Assembly (NCBI RefSeq): GCF_000735355.1
Contig: NZ_JMPI01000030.1
Location: 62,001 to 126,000, forward strand
DNA length: 64,000 nucleotides
From: Buttiauxella agrestis ATCC 33320
GTDB lineage: Bacteria > Pseudomonadota > Gammaproteobacteria > Enterobacterales > Enterobacteriaceae
Reading direction: 5' to 3'
The stretch's first letter is position 1; the number at the start of each line of letters is the position of its first letter. The notes below the pieces were generated by a model that was given only the letters and a program-made list of their open reading frames with translations, was not told where the DNA came from and did not search any database. A program made the position numbers and the translations under genes. Below are positions 37,672 through 47,000 of this stretch, piece by piece.

Positions 37672-37767
37672 CGAATCGCCCCCTGCCCCGTTTTGCGCTT
37701 TCAGGATTAATCCCATCGCTCATGGCGTCTATGCTTACTAGTTCAGTACGAAAACACTGGAGGCGGT

Positions 37768-38469
37768 ATGAGCAACCCGAATACTGGCGCACATAATAAT
37801 AACGCCGGGCGGCAGGACACCAACCCGATTGAATATTACAGCTTTCGACTCACACGCCGCAGCCTGCTTAAAGCAGGAGCAGCATCGGCGGCAGTAGCCA
37901 TCGCGCCCCGGCATGCTTTTGGCGCAAGCGACGCTACCGCAACACCCGCGCCTGAAATGGCAAACGTAACCCTAAAAATCAACGGCGAAACCCGGCAACT
38001 GGAGGTCGATACGCGTACCACGTTGCTGGATGCGCTGCGCGAAAACCTGCATCTTACCGGCACCAAAAAAGGCTGCGACCACGGTCAGTGTGGTGCATGT
38101 ACCGTAATCGTAGATGGCCGCCGGATTAACTCCTGCCTGACGCTCGCGGTAATGCAAGACGGTGCTGAAGTGACCACCATCGAAGGGATAGGCACACCAG
38201 AAAATCTCCATCCGATGCAGGCCTCGTTCATCAAACATGATGGCTACCAGTGTGGTTACTGCACGCCAGGGCAAATTTGCTCCTCGTTGGCGGTGCTCAG
38301 CGAAATCGAGCAGGGAATTCCCAGCCACGTGACCCTCGATTTAGTCTCAGCGCCTCAGGCCACCAGTGATGAAATTCGCGAGCGGATGAGCGGGAATATC
38401 TGCCGCTGCGGCGCTTATGCCAACATTCTTGCCGCCATTGAAGATGTGGCCGGAGGGCGGAAATCATGA
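37768..38469 (+). CDS. paoA: Periplasmic aldehyde oxidoreductase, 2Fe-2S subunit PaoA
   Basis: A 233-residue iron-sulfur subunit of the PaoABC molybdoenzyme, which oxidises aromatic and other aldehydes to acids in the periplasm. A Tat signal is at 24-55 ([20 protein letters not shown]). The plant-type 2Fe-2S cluster is bound by [16 protein letters not shown], and the second cluster by [13 protein letters not shown] and NICRCGAY. It closely resembles E. coli PaoA (YagT). It overlaps paoB by ATGA. Confidence 0.95.
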   Translation: MSNPNTGAHNNNAGRQDTNPIEYYSFRLTRRSLLKAGAASAAVAIAPRHAFGASDATATPAPEMANVTLKINGETRQLEVDTRTTLLDALRENLHLTGTKKGCDHGQCGACTVIVDGRRINSCLTLAVMQDGAEVTTIEGIGTPENLHPMQASFIKHDGYQCGYCTPGQICSSLAVLSEIEQGIPSHVTLDLVSAPQATSDEIRERMSGNICRCGAYANILAAIEDVAGGRKS

Positions 38470-39416
38470 AGGCTTTTACTTATGAACGCGTGAAAACCCC
38501 CGCTGAGGCTGCCACCAGCGCACAAAAAAAAACCGGTGCTAAATTTATTGCTGGCGGCACCAACCTGCTGGATTTAATGAAGCTTGAGATTGAAACGCCC
38601 ACGCATCTGATTGATGTCAACGGCCTCGCGCTGGATAAAATTGAGCCGACGCCAGACGGCGGGCTGCGGATTGGCGCCCTGGTGCGTAACACCGATCTTG
38701 CCGCAGACGCGCGGGTACGACGGGATTACGCGGTGCTTTCCAGAGCGCTGCTTGCAGGCGCATCGGGCCAGCTTCGCAACCAGGCGACCACCGCCGGGAA
38801 TTTGCTTCAGCGCACGCGCTGCCCCTACTTTTACGATACCCATCAGCCATGCAACAAGCGGCTTCCCGGTAGCGGTTGCGCGGCACTTAACGGTTTCAGC
38901 CGCCAGCATGCCGTGGTGGGCGGCAGTGAAAGCTGCATCGCCACCCATCCGAGCGATATGGCTGTGGCAATGCGCCTGCTGGATGCCGTTATTGAAACCG
39001 TGGACCCCAATGGCTTTGAGCGCAAAATCCCGGTTGCGGATTTCTGGCCCGCGCCCGGCAACACGCCCCATCAAGAAACCGTGTTAAATGCGGGAGAACT
39101 TATCACCGCCGTCACCCTCCCGGCACCGCTCGGCGGCACCCATATTTATCGTAAAGTCCGTGATCGCGCGTCCTACGCTTTTGCCCTGGTTTCCGTCGCT
39201 GCGGTTGTACAAAAAGATGGCTCGGGCCGCGTGGCGCTGGGTGGCGTGGCGCACAAACCCTGGCGGCTTGAAGAAGCGGATGCGCAACTGACCAACGGCA
39301 GCCAAAGCGTCTACGCGCGTTTATTCGCAAGCGCCCATCCAACGCCCGAAAACGAATTCAAGTTGCTGTTGGCGAAGCGCACGCTCGCCTCGGTACTCAC
39401 GGAAGCGAGGGGATAA
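38466..39416 (+). CDS. paoB: Periplasmic aldehyde oxidoreductase, FAD subunit PaoB
   Basis: A 316-residue FAD-binding subunit (YagS). The FAD loop is [20 protein letters not shown]. The cysteine cluster [20 protein letters not shown] with SGCAAL matches the region that carries an additional 4Fe-4S cluster in E. coli PaoB, unusual for this family. It has no signal peptide of its own and would be exported with PaoA. Five bases separate it from paoC. Confidence 0.94.
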   Translation: MKAFTYERVKTPAEAATSAQKKTGAKFIAGGTNLLDLMKLEIETPTHLIDVNGLALDKIEPTPDGGLRIGALVRNTDLAADARVRRDYAVLSRALLAGASGQLRNQATTAGNLLQRTRCPYFYDTHQPCNKRLPGSGCAALNGFSRQHAVVGGSESCIATHPSDMAVAMRLLDAVIETVDPNGFERKIPVADFWPAPGNTPHQETVLNAGELITAVTLPAPLGGTHIYRKVRDRASYAFALVSVAAVVQKDGSGRVALGGVAHKPWRLEEADAQLTNGSQSVYARLFASAHPTPENEFKLLLAKRTLASVLTEARG

Positions 39417-39420
39417 GCCG

Positions 39421-41619
39421 ATGAAATTTGAAAATCCTGCCAAAGATAACCCTATCGACCAGCTTACCGTGGTCGGCCAGCCGCACGACCGTATCGACGG
39501 CCCGTTGAAAACCACCGGCACCGCGCATTATGCCTACGAGTGGCATGACGAACAGCCCGATGCGGCGTATGGCTATGTAGTAGGCGCGGCGATTGCCAAA
39601 GGTCGCATTCAATCGATTGATCTTTCTGCCGCCGAAAAAGCCGCAGGCGTCATTACGATTGTCACTGCCGAAAACGCCGGGCATTTGGGTAAAGGCGAGA
39701 AAAACCCGGCCAAACTACTCGGTGGCCCGGAAATTGACCATTACCACCAGGCCATTGCCGTCGTGGTCGCACAAACTTTCGAGCAGGCGCGTGCGGCAGC
39801 CGAACTTATTAGCGTGGATTACCATCGCGAGCGCGGTCGTTACGATTTAGCCTGCGAAAAACCGTCTGTTTCCACGCCGCCCGAAGATGAACCGGACAAA
39901 TCCGTCGGTGATTTTGCCAGTGCCTTTGCCGCTGCCGCCATACAGCTCGACGCCACCTACACCACGCCGGATCAAAGCCATATGGCGATGGAGCCTCATG
40001 CCTCAATGGCTGCGTGGAATGGCGATAAACTCACGGTCTGGACCTCTAATCAGATGGTGGACTGGTGTCGCAGCGATTTGAGCCTGACGCTGAAACTGCC
40101 GAAAGAAAACGTGCGGGTGATATCGCCTTATATCGGCGGTGGCTTTGGCGGCAAGTTATTCGTGCGTAGCGATGCGCTGCTGGCGGCACTCGGTGCTCGC
40201 GCGGCTAAACGTCCGGTCAAAATCGCGCTGCAAAGGCCGCTTATCCCTAACAACACCACGCACCGCCCGGCCACTATCCAGCATATTCAAATCGGCACCG
40301 ATAACACCGGACGCATTAACGCCATCTCGCACGAAAGCTGGTCAGGTAATGTCGCGGGTGGCCCGCCGGAAACCGCCGTCCAGCAAAGTGAATTGCTTTA
40401 TGCGGGAGCCCATCGCCACACCGGATTACGGCTGGCGGAACTCGATTTACCCGAAGGCAACGCCATGCGCGCGCCCGGAGAAGCGCCTGGATTAATGGCG
40501 CTGGAAATCGCTATCGACGAAATAGCCGAAAAAGCTGGCGTAGACCCCATCGAATTTCGCGTGATCAACGACACCCAGGTTGACCCGGCAAATCCTGAGC
40601 GCTTTTTCTCGCGCCGCCAGTTAGTGGAATGCCTGCGGACCGGGGCTGAACATTTTGGCTGGCAGCACCGCAACCCCAAACCGGCGCAAGTGCGTGACGG
40701 GCGCTGGCTGGTCGGTATCGGTGTGGCGGCAGGTTTTCGCAATAACATGGTGATGAAATCCGGCGCACGGGTTCACCTTGATGCGCAAGGCATCGTCACC
40801 GTTGAAACGGATATGACGGATATCGGGACGGGCAGTTACACCATCATCGCCCAGACGGCAGCAGAAATGCTGGGCGTGCCGCTGGAAAGCGTCGTGGTGC
40901 GCCTGGGGGATTCTGATTTCCCGGTGTCTGCGGGTTCAGGCGGGCAATGGGGGGCGAATAGTTCGACGGCGGGGGTCTATGCCGCCTGCGTGAAATTACG
41001 TGAGGCCATCGCCAACACGCTTGGGTTTGACGCGAACACGGCGGTATTTGCCGACGGGCAAATCAAATTCGGCGCCCGTACCGCTCAACTTAGCGATGCG
41101 GCCTCCGGCGGCAAATTGAGTGTCGAAGACAGTATTGAATTTGGCGACCTGGAAAAGACATTCCAGCAATCCACCTTCGCGGCGCATTTTGTCGAAGTCG
41201 GCGTCGACGTTGCCACGGGCGAAACCCGCGTGCGCCGTATGCTGGCCGTCTGCGCGGCGGGCCGGATACTCAACCCAAAAACTGCACGCAGCCAGGTGAT
41301 CGGCGCGATGACCATGGGCGTGGGGGCTGCGTTAATGGAAGAGTTAGCCGTCGATACGCGCCTGGGGTATTTCGTTAATCACGACCTTGCGGCATACGAA
41401 GTCCCGGTTCATGCGGATATTCCCGCCCAGGAGGTGATTTTCCTCGATGACACCGACCCGGTTTCATCCCCGATGAAAGCCAAAGGTGTGGGGGAATTGG
41501 GGCTATGCGGCGTGAGTGCGGCTATCGCCAATGCGGTCTATAACGCCACGGGCGTGCGGGTGCGCAACTACCCCATCACGCTGGATAAACTGCTCAAACA
41601 CTTACCGGAGCTGATTTGA
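39421..41619 (+). CDS. paoC: Periplasmic aldehyde oxidoreductase, molybdenum subunit PaoC
   Basis: A 732-residue catalytic subunit (YagR) of the xanthine-oxidase family, carrying the molybdenum cytosine-dinucleotide cofactor. Motifs include SPYIGGGFGGKLFVRSDALL, NAMRAPGEAPGLMALEIAID, GSGGQWGANSSTAGV and the catalytic glutamate in KAKGVGELGLCGVSAAI near the C-terminus. Length matches E. coli. No paoD follows, although E. coli PaoD is needed to insert the matured cofactor; the next gene encodes a DUF883 protein. Confidence 0.95.
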   Translation: MKFENPAKDNPIDQLTVVGQPHDRIDGPLKTTGTAHYAYEWHDEQPDAAYGYVVGAAIAKGRIQSIDLSAAEKAAGVITIVTAENAGHLGKGEKNPAKLLGGPEIDHYHQAIAVVVAQTFEQARAAAELISVDYHRERGRYDLACEKPSVSTPPEDEPDKSVGDFASAFAAAAIQLDATYTTPDQSHMAMEPHASMAAWNGDKLTVWTSNQMVDWCRSDLSLTLKLPKENVRVISPYIGGGFGGKLFVRSDALLAALGARAAKRPVKIALQRPLIPNNTTHRPATIQHIQIGTDNTGRINAISHESWSGNVAGGPPETAVQQSELLYAGAHRHTGLRLAELDLPEGNAMRAPGEAPGLMALEIAIDEIAEKAGVDPIEFRVINDTQVDPANPERFFSRRQLVECLRTGAEHFGWQHRNPKPAQVRDGRWLVGIGVAAGFRNNMVMKSGARVHLDAQGIVTVETDMTDIGTGSYTIIAQTAAEMLGVPLESVVVRLGDSDFPVSAGSGGQWGANSSTAGVYAACVKLREAIANTLGFDANTAVFADGQIKFGARTAQLSDAASGGKLSVEDSIEFGDLEKTFQQSTFAAHFVEVGVDVATGETRVRRMLAVCAAGRILNPKTARSQVIGAMTMGVGAALMEELAVDTRLGYFVNHDLAAYEVPVHADIPAQEVIFLDDTDPVSSPMKAKGVGELGLCGVSAAIANAVYNATGVRVRNYPITLDKLLKHLPELI

Positions 41620-41712
41620 TTCAGGCTGCGCGACTTCACATTATCCTAATTCCCCGGCGTTGCGCTCAGGCCAACTATACTTAACCATTCATTGTCCTTT
41701 AAGGAGTTCGGT

Positions 41713-41961
41713 ATGTTTGATAAAGCCACAGACAAAATCAACGAAGCAGCAGGCACAGCGCGAGAATTATACGGTAAGCATGCGCATAACCCGGATGACC
41801 AGTTTAAAGGCGCGGCACGTAAATATGCGTCCCAGGCCAGTTACGCGGTAAGAGATGCGACCGATAACGTACGTGACCAGGTTTCAACCAACCCTATCGC
41901 CGGTTTAGCCATTGCCGCCGCAGTGGGCGTGGTGTTTGGTTTCCTGTTAGGCCGGAAATAA
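41713..41961 (+). CDS. DUF883/ElaB-YqjD-type inner-membrane protein
   Basis: An 82-residue protein with a charged helical N-terminal part (MFDKATDKINEAAGTARELY, containing GAARKYASQASYAVRDATDN) and one C-terminal membrane segment (PIAGLAIAAAVGVVFGFLLG, ending RK). This is the plan of ElaB, YqjD and YgaM, which are stationary-phase tail-anchored proteins reported to bind ribosomes. AAGGAG lies at 41701-41706, seven bases before the ATG. Monocistronic with its own hairpin. Confidence 0.8.
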   Translation: MFDKATDKINEAAGTARELYGKHAHNPDDQFKGAARKYASQASYAVRDATDNVRDQVSTNPIAGLAIAAAVGVVFGFLLGRK

Positions 41962-41993
41962 ACCCTGCAAATTGAATTAATAAATAAGATATT

Positions 41994-42010
41994 GGGCTGT
42001 TTAACAGCCC
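41994..42010 (+). terminator. Hairpin after the DUF883 gene
   Basis: GGGCTGT (41994-42000), TTA, ACAGCCC (42004-42010), then TTAAT. A short stem, likely shared with the convergent LysR gene. Confidence 0.65.
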
Positions 42011-42068
42011 TTAATAACAGACTTTAAACTCTCTGCTTTTAATGTTGTTATGAATAGCGGTGTGAATA

Positions 42069-42929
42069 TTATCTTGGCTTCGGATCAAAAATATTATGCA
42101 GGTCTAGTGAATTAACTTTGTTTTCTAAAGCACGATGATAATGAATATAACACTCAAATTTCATGTCTAACGCTTCCGGCGATCGGAATGATTTCAACGG
42201 AAACATCCCTTTGAGCGATTCAACAAACACTTCAGGGATCATAATAATGTTATCGCTACTGGAGCATAAATAAGCCAGTGTGAGCAGGTTCGGGCTTTCC
42301 CATGAAATTTCCCGCTCGCGGAATAAAGGCGTTTGGAAATCCATGTTGTTGACCATGCTGGAGATACTGCCTGAATCTCGCTGCCAACGAAGGTGTTTGT
42401 TTGTTTGCCAATCATCCAGCGTAAACGTCTCATTTATGGTTGGATGGTTATTGCTGGCCATAATACACATTTTAGAATACAGATATCGCTTTGAGACTAT
42501 TGATACATCTTTTGGTAATCTTCCGCCAATATCAATGTCCACTTCTCTGTGTTGTAGCTTGCGCAATCGTTCATTTTCGCAGGTGTCCATGGTGATAAAG
42601 TGGAGCAAGGTGCCATCAATCATTGAATTGATATAGTCAGCAAGATAAAACTCAATTAACGAATAAGTGGAAATAATAAATTTTTTGCGCGTGGTATTTA
42701 ACGCCATTATCTCGCGATATTTTTCCTGCAACGCAAGAGCATGCTCATTAGGTTTTAATCCATTGTTTTTTCTGATGAATGGACTCACATCAAGTTGAGC
42801 CGTAAGCTGCTTTAAGGTGTAACTGATCGCTGAAGGCGATATCCCCAGCACTTTTGCCGCTTTCGCCGCACTACCACACTCAATCAGAGTATTAACAACT
42901 TTTAATTTTTTTAGGCTAATCTCTTTCAT
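42069..42929 (-). CDS. LysR-family regulator, fimbrial-locus paralogue 1
   Basis: A 286-residue LysR-like regulator: helix-turn-helix KLKVVNTLIECGSAAKAAKV, then LGISPSAISYTLKQL. The effector domain contains REVDIDIGGRLPKDVS, a motif shared with the two neighbouring paralogues. The start MKEISLKKLK at 42929 aligns with the others; the open frame reaches 42965, inside the next gene. It lies 20 bp downstream of paralogue 2 and is probably co-transcribed. Effector unknown; a role in controlling the fimbrial operon is inferred from proximity only. Confidence 0.85.
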   Translation of the reverse strand: MKEISLKKLKVVNTLIECGSAAKAAKVLGISPSAISYTLKQLTAQLDVSPFIRKNNGLKPNEHALALQEKYREIMALNTTRKKFIISTYSLIEFYLADYINSMIDGTLLHFITMDTCENERLRKLQHREVDIDIGGRLPKDVSIVSKRYLYSKMCIMASNNHPTINETFTLDDWQTNKHLRWQRDSGSISSMVNNMDFQTPLFREREISWESPNLLTLAYLCSSSDNIIMIPEVFVESLKGMFPLKSFRSPEALDMKFECYIHYHRALENKVNSLDLHNIFDPKPR

Positions 42930-42949
42930 TGCTATTCCTGGATAAAATA

Positions 42950-43867
42950 TCACGGACTCAAGCACAGATCTCTTACGTTGCTCATAACGTTATCGACAAA
43001 TTTCATCGCCTGTTCATCTTCGGTGATTTGAGTATTAAAATGCATGTAGCAGTCATATTTCATATCGAATTCAGCGGGTAACTTATGACATTGCACCGGG
43101 AATTTTTTGGTGAGCATCGGCACAAACATTTTGGGGATAAGCATAATAGAGTCACTGTGCGCGCAGAATGTCACCATGTTAATAATGCTGCTGGAAATCA
43201 GCCCGACATCTCTACTCTGAATGTATTTACCGACCTTTTCCGCGTTTCGTATGCTGTGACAATAATAGTCAATCATCACATTCCATATCGCATGTCTGGC
43301 GCGGTATAAATCATCAACCGACAATTGTGTTGGCAAAGCTTTGTTTTGCACCCCTGATAGCGCCACTACATCGCACGATAAGATCTTAACTTTGCTAATA
43401 AGCTTATCGGCCGGGAGTTTCCCGCCAATATCCACATCGACAATACCGCTTTTTAGCTTCTCCGCTCTTTCATCAATACTCGCGGTGTAGGGTAAAAACA
43501 CATAGCGATACAACGATGAGTCCGTGGGTAAATTAAATATGGATTCTGCCAGTAACATTTCCATCGGAGAAAATGTCATCACGGTCAGTTTTTCTCGGCT
43601 TACCTCAATACTGTCAGCGTTATTCTCCTGCGCTAATGAGCAAAATTTTTGGTAGCGCTGGCTGAGTTCAAGAGCGGTGGCATCAGGTTTCATGCCCGCT
43701 TTGGTTCTGATAAACAGATGTTCCCCGGTGAGGCTTCTGAGTTTTTTTAGTGAGTAGCTGACGGCTCCAGGGGTTAAGTTGAGCAACTGTGCAGCTTTAG
43801 TCACGCTCCCACTCACCACTAGCACATTAATTATCTTTAATAATTTTAGGTCGATTTTGCTCTGCAT
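42950..43867 (-). CDS. LysR-family regulator, fimbrial-locus paralogue 2
   Basis: A 305-residue LysR-like protein: LLKIINVLVVSGSVTKAAQL, then LNLTPGAVSYSLKKLRSLTG. The domain motif is VDVDIGGKLPADK. Helix-turn-helix wording (SGSVTKAA, TPGAVSY) is almost identical to paralogue 3 on the other strand. MQSKIDLKLLK begins at 43867. A small inverted repeat GTCAA-TTCCC-TTGAC lies 30-44 bp upstream of its start. Confidence 0.86.
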   Translation of the reverse strand: MQSKIDLKLLKIINVLVVSGSVTKAAQLLNLTPGAVSYSLKKLRSLTGEHLFIRTKAGMKPDATALELSQRYQKFCSLAQENNADSIEVSREKLTVMTFSPMEMLLAESIFNLPTDSSLYRYVFLPYTASIDERAEKLKSGIVDVDIGGKLPADKLISKVKILSCDVVALSGVQNKALPTQLSVDDLYRARHAIWNVMIDYYCHSIRNAEKVGKYIQSRDVGLISSSIINMVTFCAHSDSIMLIPKMFVPMLTKKFPVQCHKLPAEFDMKYDCYMHFNTQITEDEQAMKFVDNVMSNVRDLCLSP

Positions 43868-44323
43868 AAAAAAACATTCCGGAATATATTATTATGTCAA
43901 TTCCCTTGACTTATTTATAACAGTTTAAAATTAACAACAGATAAACTGAATTTCTTATGAATGAAGCTGGTGTTGGCTACTGAAAATATAATCTCAATTG
44001 CAGTGCATAACAATAAACATAGTCAGCTACAAAACGATTCATGCCCTATACATTCAATTCATCCAGATCCAACACCTTGTATTTATTGTTTTTTTAGTTT
44101 GCTTTTAAATCCATTAAAAAGTTAAATATAAAGATTTAAAGCACGGTAGATAAGCGCAATTATATTTAACCCTTGCGGTTGGATTTACTCCGCGAAATAT
44201 TGCCGTATCGGAACCACTGCGCTGGTCTATACTCCAGTGAATTTGGGATATTTCAACAAACGAGTCAGATGGGGAACGGGATGCAACACTGTTCCTGACG
44301 CCATAAAAGGAGTGATGTTGACC
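43868..44323. other. A/T-rich divergent control region between LysR paralogues 2 and 3
   Basis: 456 bp without a supported gene. GTCAATTCCCTTGAC (43897-43911) is a 15-bp inverted repeat near the paralogue 2 start and suits a LysR-type or other dimeric regulator site. A minus-strand frame at 44114-44542 mostly overlaps paralogue 3 and is rejected. Composition is noticeably A/T-rich compared with the pao region. Confidence 0.5.
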
Positions 44324-45217
44324 ATGGATAATCAACTCGATATGAAAGTTCTTAGAGCCATTCATATCCTCAGCACCTCGGGAAGTGTGACTAAAGCGGC
44401 TGAAATCCTGCAAGTCACGCCCGGCGCCGTGAGTTATTTGATTAATAAGGCCAGAAAAAGCACCGGTTCTGCCCTGTTTTTCAGAACCCGCAGCGGGATG
44501 AAGCCCAATACGCTGGCACTCGAACTCAGTCAGCGCTATCAAAACATCAACCAGGACTACAATGTGGATGGTTCAGCTTTGTCGCCTGGCGGCCGCGCAA
44601 TTGTGTTAAGCACCCCTTCAATACTGGAGCTATTGCTGACGATAACGTTGCTGAATAACGAAAATGAACAGACTCAACTGGCCTTTTGCAGACCGTCAGA
44701 TACCGATTCAGAACGCCTGGCCCGCCTGCGCAATAAAGAAATTGATATTGATGTTGGCTCACGTCTGCCCGTAGACAACTCGATTATTCAACTCAAACTC
44801 TTCACCTGTGACGTTGGCATTCTGGTCAGAAAGGGGCATACCACGATTAAGCCCCCCTTCACTCTTGATGACTGGCATCAAAATCGCCATGCCATATGGT
44901 CTCGCGGGATGCACTTTATTAGTGATGATGTTGAACAAACCCAGCATTTCCGGGCATTGTTTGAGAAGCGGGATATTGCCTTTGTGGCAAGCAGTTCGCT
45001 AAATCTGATTACACTTTGCGCGTTCAGCAATTTGGTTATATTGGTCCCCACAACTATTGGGAAAAAGACGCTAAATATTCTTCCAGTACAGTTACTCGAA
45101 GCCCCGCCAGAGCTGCAAATGCGCTATGAATGTTATCTTCATTATCACCATTCATTTTCCAGCGATCATTATTTCCAGCAGCTTTTAATCAGATTGCAAA
45201 CATTCCTACAAAATTAG
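44324..45217 (+). CDS. LysR-family regulator, fimbrial-locus paralogue 3
   Basis: A 297-residue LysR-like protein: MKVLRAIHILSTSGSVTKAA, then ILQVTPGAVSYLINKARKST. The domain motif is KEIDIDVGSRLPVDNS. The start is uncertain: AAAGGAG at 44306-44312 could serve the ATG at 44315, a TTG at 44318 or the ATG at 44324 (MDNQLDMK). The last aligns best with the paralogues. It reads toward the fimbrial operon and is the nearest candidate regulator. Confidence 0.85.
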   Translation: MDNQLDMKVLRAIHILSTSGSVTKAAEILQVTPGAVSYLINKARKSTGSALFFRTRSGMKPNTLALELSQRYQNINQDYNVDGSALSPGGRAIVLSTPSILELLLTITLLNNENEQTQLAFCRPSDTDSERLARLRNKEIDIDVGSRLPVDNSIIQLKLFTCDVGILVRKGHTTIKPPFTLDDWHQNRHAIWSRGMHFISDDVEQTQHFRALFEKRDIAFVASSSLNLITLCAFSNLVILVPTTIGKKTLNILPVQLLEAPPELQMRYECYLHYHHSFSSDHYFQQLLIRLQTFLQN

Positions 45218-45665
45218 CATTTCGAATTTGGTTTTTTAATGATTTGAAATCATAGATTTTACTAAATAAGTTCAACAAGTTACTGATGCGCTCGCTTGTA
45301 CTAGCGGGCTGAATCGTACATTTTTTGATAGATGAATATTCTTATATTTGATGATTAGCTGCCAGTTGGCAGCAATTAATGCTTTAAAATAGCTTATCAA
45401 AAGAGACATACCATCGTGCCCTTACTTTTTTCAATCCTCCTGCGCTTGATGGTCAGCAATTCACCAAATCAATTGATTTAAATTCCATACATTCAGTATC
45501 GTTATTGACCAAAGGGAAACACAGAGAATTAATGGCTTGTTTTTCTGTTAAAGATAATAGAACACATTAAGGTTCTGTTTTCCCTTTGAGTAGGATTTTA
45601 ATAATTAAGATAGTGAAGTTTTACGGCTTCATTCTAATCCAATATATTGATTAAAGGGTATTTCG
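45218..45665. other. A/T-rich control region of the fimbrial operon with an imperfect inverted repeat
   Basis: 448 bp with no supported gene. CAAAGGGAAACACAGA (45510-45525) is complementary, with one bulged base, to TCTGTTTTCCCTTTG (45574-45588), with 48 bp between. The arms could form a hairpin in RNA or bind a regulator. The interval is much shorter than the roughly 300-bp fim switch, so inversion is not claimed. The first pilin starts 77 bp after the right arm. Confidence 0.45.
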
Positions 45666-46202
45666 ATGAAATTCAATTCCGCTTTACTTTCCTTAGTGGC
45701 TGCTGGCCTTTTCTCTGTTGCTGCGCACGCAGATACGACGGTTGCAGGCGGCACAATTAAATTCGAAGGTCAGGTTGTTGATGCGGCTTGTTCTGTATTT
45801 GCTGATTCCATGGATCAAACCGTGACGCTCGATCAGGTGACCGCTTCTAAACTTGCGACCGCGGGTACAGCAGCAGGCCAGCAGAAGTCATTCAATATCA
45901 AACTCGAAGACTGCGACACCACAGCAAGCCAGAATGCATCGGTAACCTTTATTGGCCAATCCGATGCCGTTACTTCGGGCGCTCTGGCGAATACCGCCGG
46001 TGCGGGTGCGGCAACTAACGTTGCCCTGCAACTGTATGGCGCAGACGGTGCCGTGCTGCCACTGGGCACAACGTCATCCACAACCACGCTGATTGATGGC
46101 GAAAATATTCTGCCATTCAGTGTTGATTACATCGCAACAGGCGCTGCGGCAACAGCGGGTAATGTCTCCGCAGTTGCAACATTTAGCACAACCTTCTCCT
46201 GA
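45666..46202 (+). CDS. Major fimbrial subunit, type 1 (FimA-like)
   Basis: A 178-residue pilin. The signal peptide is cleaved after AAHA, giving a mature N-terminus DTTVAGGTIKFEGQVVDAAC that carries the donor strand and first cysteine. The second cysteine is in NIKLEDCDT. The C-terminal strand ends AVATFSTTFS. AAAGGG precedes the start. It is first in the operon and followed by a strong hairpin, which would favour excess of this subunit. Chaperone-usher type, assembled on the outer membrane. Confidence 0.93.
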   Translation: MKFNSALLSLVAAGLFSVAAHADTTVAGGTIKFEGQVVDAACSVFADSMDQTVTLDQVTASKLATAGTAAGQQKSFNIKLEDCDTTASQNASVTFIGQSDAVTSGALANTAGAGAATNVALQLYGADGAVLPLGTTSSTTTLIDGENILPFSVDYIATGAAATAGNVSAVATFSTTFS

Positions 46203-46213
46203 TTTGTTGTCTT

Positions 46214-46240
46214 CCCCCGCTTAATTGCGGGGGACTTTTT
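46214..46240 (+). terminator. Attenuating terminator between major pilin and chaperone genes
   Basis: CCCCCGC (46214-46220), TTAATT, GCGGGGG (46227-46233), ACTTTTT. A classic intrinsic terminator only 12 bp after the pilin stop. Read-through would be needed for the chaperone and usher. Confidence 0.85.
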
Positions 46241-46267
46241 AAATTTATGTCAGAGCGCAAACTATCT

Positions 46268-46951
46268 ATGCATATTCTACAAAAATCTCTTCTTGCCAGT
46301 TCTCTGATACTGACGTCGGTCACCTCGGCTTACGCCGGAGGAATTGCTCTGGGGGCCACACGGGTTATTTATCACACCAACGAAAAAAATACGGTTTTAC
46401 CGATTCTGAATACATCAGAAACCACCCGTTTTTTAATTCAGTCGTGGGTGTCTGATGGCCGCAATAATAAAGTCGATAACTTTATTATTACTCCACCTTT
46501 ATTTGCCCTTGGCCCCAAAAAAGAGAACCGACTGCGTATTATTTATAACGGCCCAATGCTGCCACAAGATCGCGAAAGCGTATTTTATATTAATAGTAAA
46601 GCGATTCCTTCAGTACCCAAAGAGTCATTGAAAGGTAATACCTTGCAAATTGCGACCCAGAGTGTCATCAAACTATTTATGCGCCCACAAGGGTTGGAAT
46701 CGAACCCTGCTGATGCCCCTGAATCTCTGACCTGCCATGTTTCAAACGGCCAGGTTATGGTTAAAAACCCGTCGCCCTATTACGTCACACTGGTGCAATT
46801 TCGCGTAGGAAACCAGAAGCTAAAAAATAACATGGTGGCACCAAAGTCGACCTTAACCGCGACTATTCCGGGTCATGCTTCGGGCAGTGTCTATTTCCAG
46901 TCCATAAATGATTTTGGCGCGAATAGCGCTGAGCAACACTGCACGGGTTAG
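46268..46951 (+). CDS. Fimbrial periplasmic chaperone, first copy
   Basis: A 227-residue PapD-like chaperone with two immunoglobulin domains. The signal peptide is MHILQKSLLASSLILTSVTS followed by AYA. The subunit-anchoring Arg is in GATRVIYHTNEK, and the lysine region is FALGPKKENRLRIIYNG. PQDRESVFYIN and the domain-2 sequence are standard for the short-loop (FGS) class. The start at 46268 is chosen for the signal peptide; an open ATG at 46247 adds seven residues after the hairpin. Confidence 0.92.
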   Translation: MHILQKSLLASSLILTSVTSAYAGGIALGATRVIYHTNEKNTVLPILNTSETTRFLIQSWVSDGRNNKVDNFIITPPLFALGPKKENRLRIIYNGPMLPQDRESVFYINSKAIPSVPKESLKGNTLQIATQSVIKLFMRPQGLESNPADAPESLTCHVSNGQVMVKNPSPYYVTLVQFRVGNQKLKNNMVAPKSTLTATIPGHASGSVYFQSINDFGANSAEQHCTG

Positions 46952-47000
46952 CCGACGCGTTTATTAAGGATTTTTGGGTCGGTAAAGGAACAATAAGACA

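Noticed and set aside
45510..45588. Phase-variable invertible switch like fimS
   Set aside because: The arms are imperfect and only 48 bp apart, and there is no recombinase gene nearby. Kept only as an inverted repeat.
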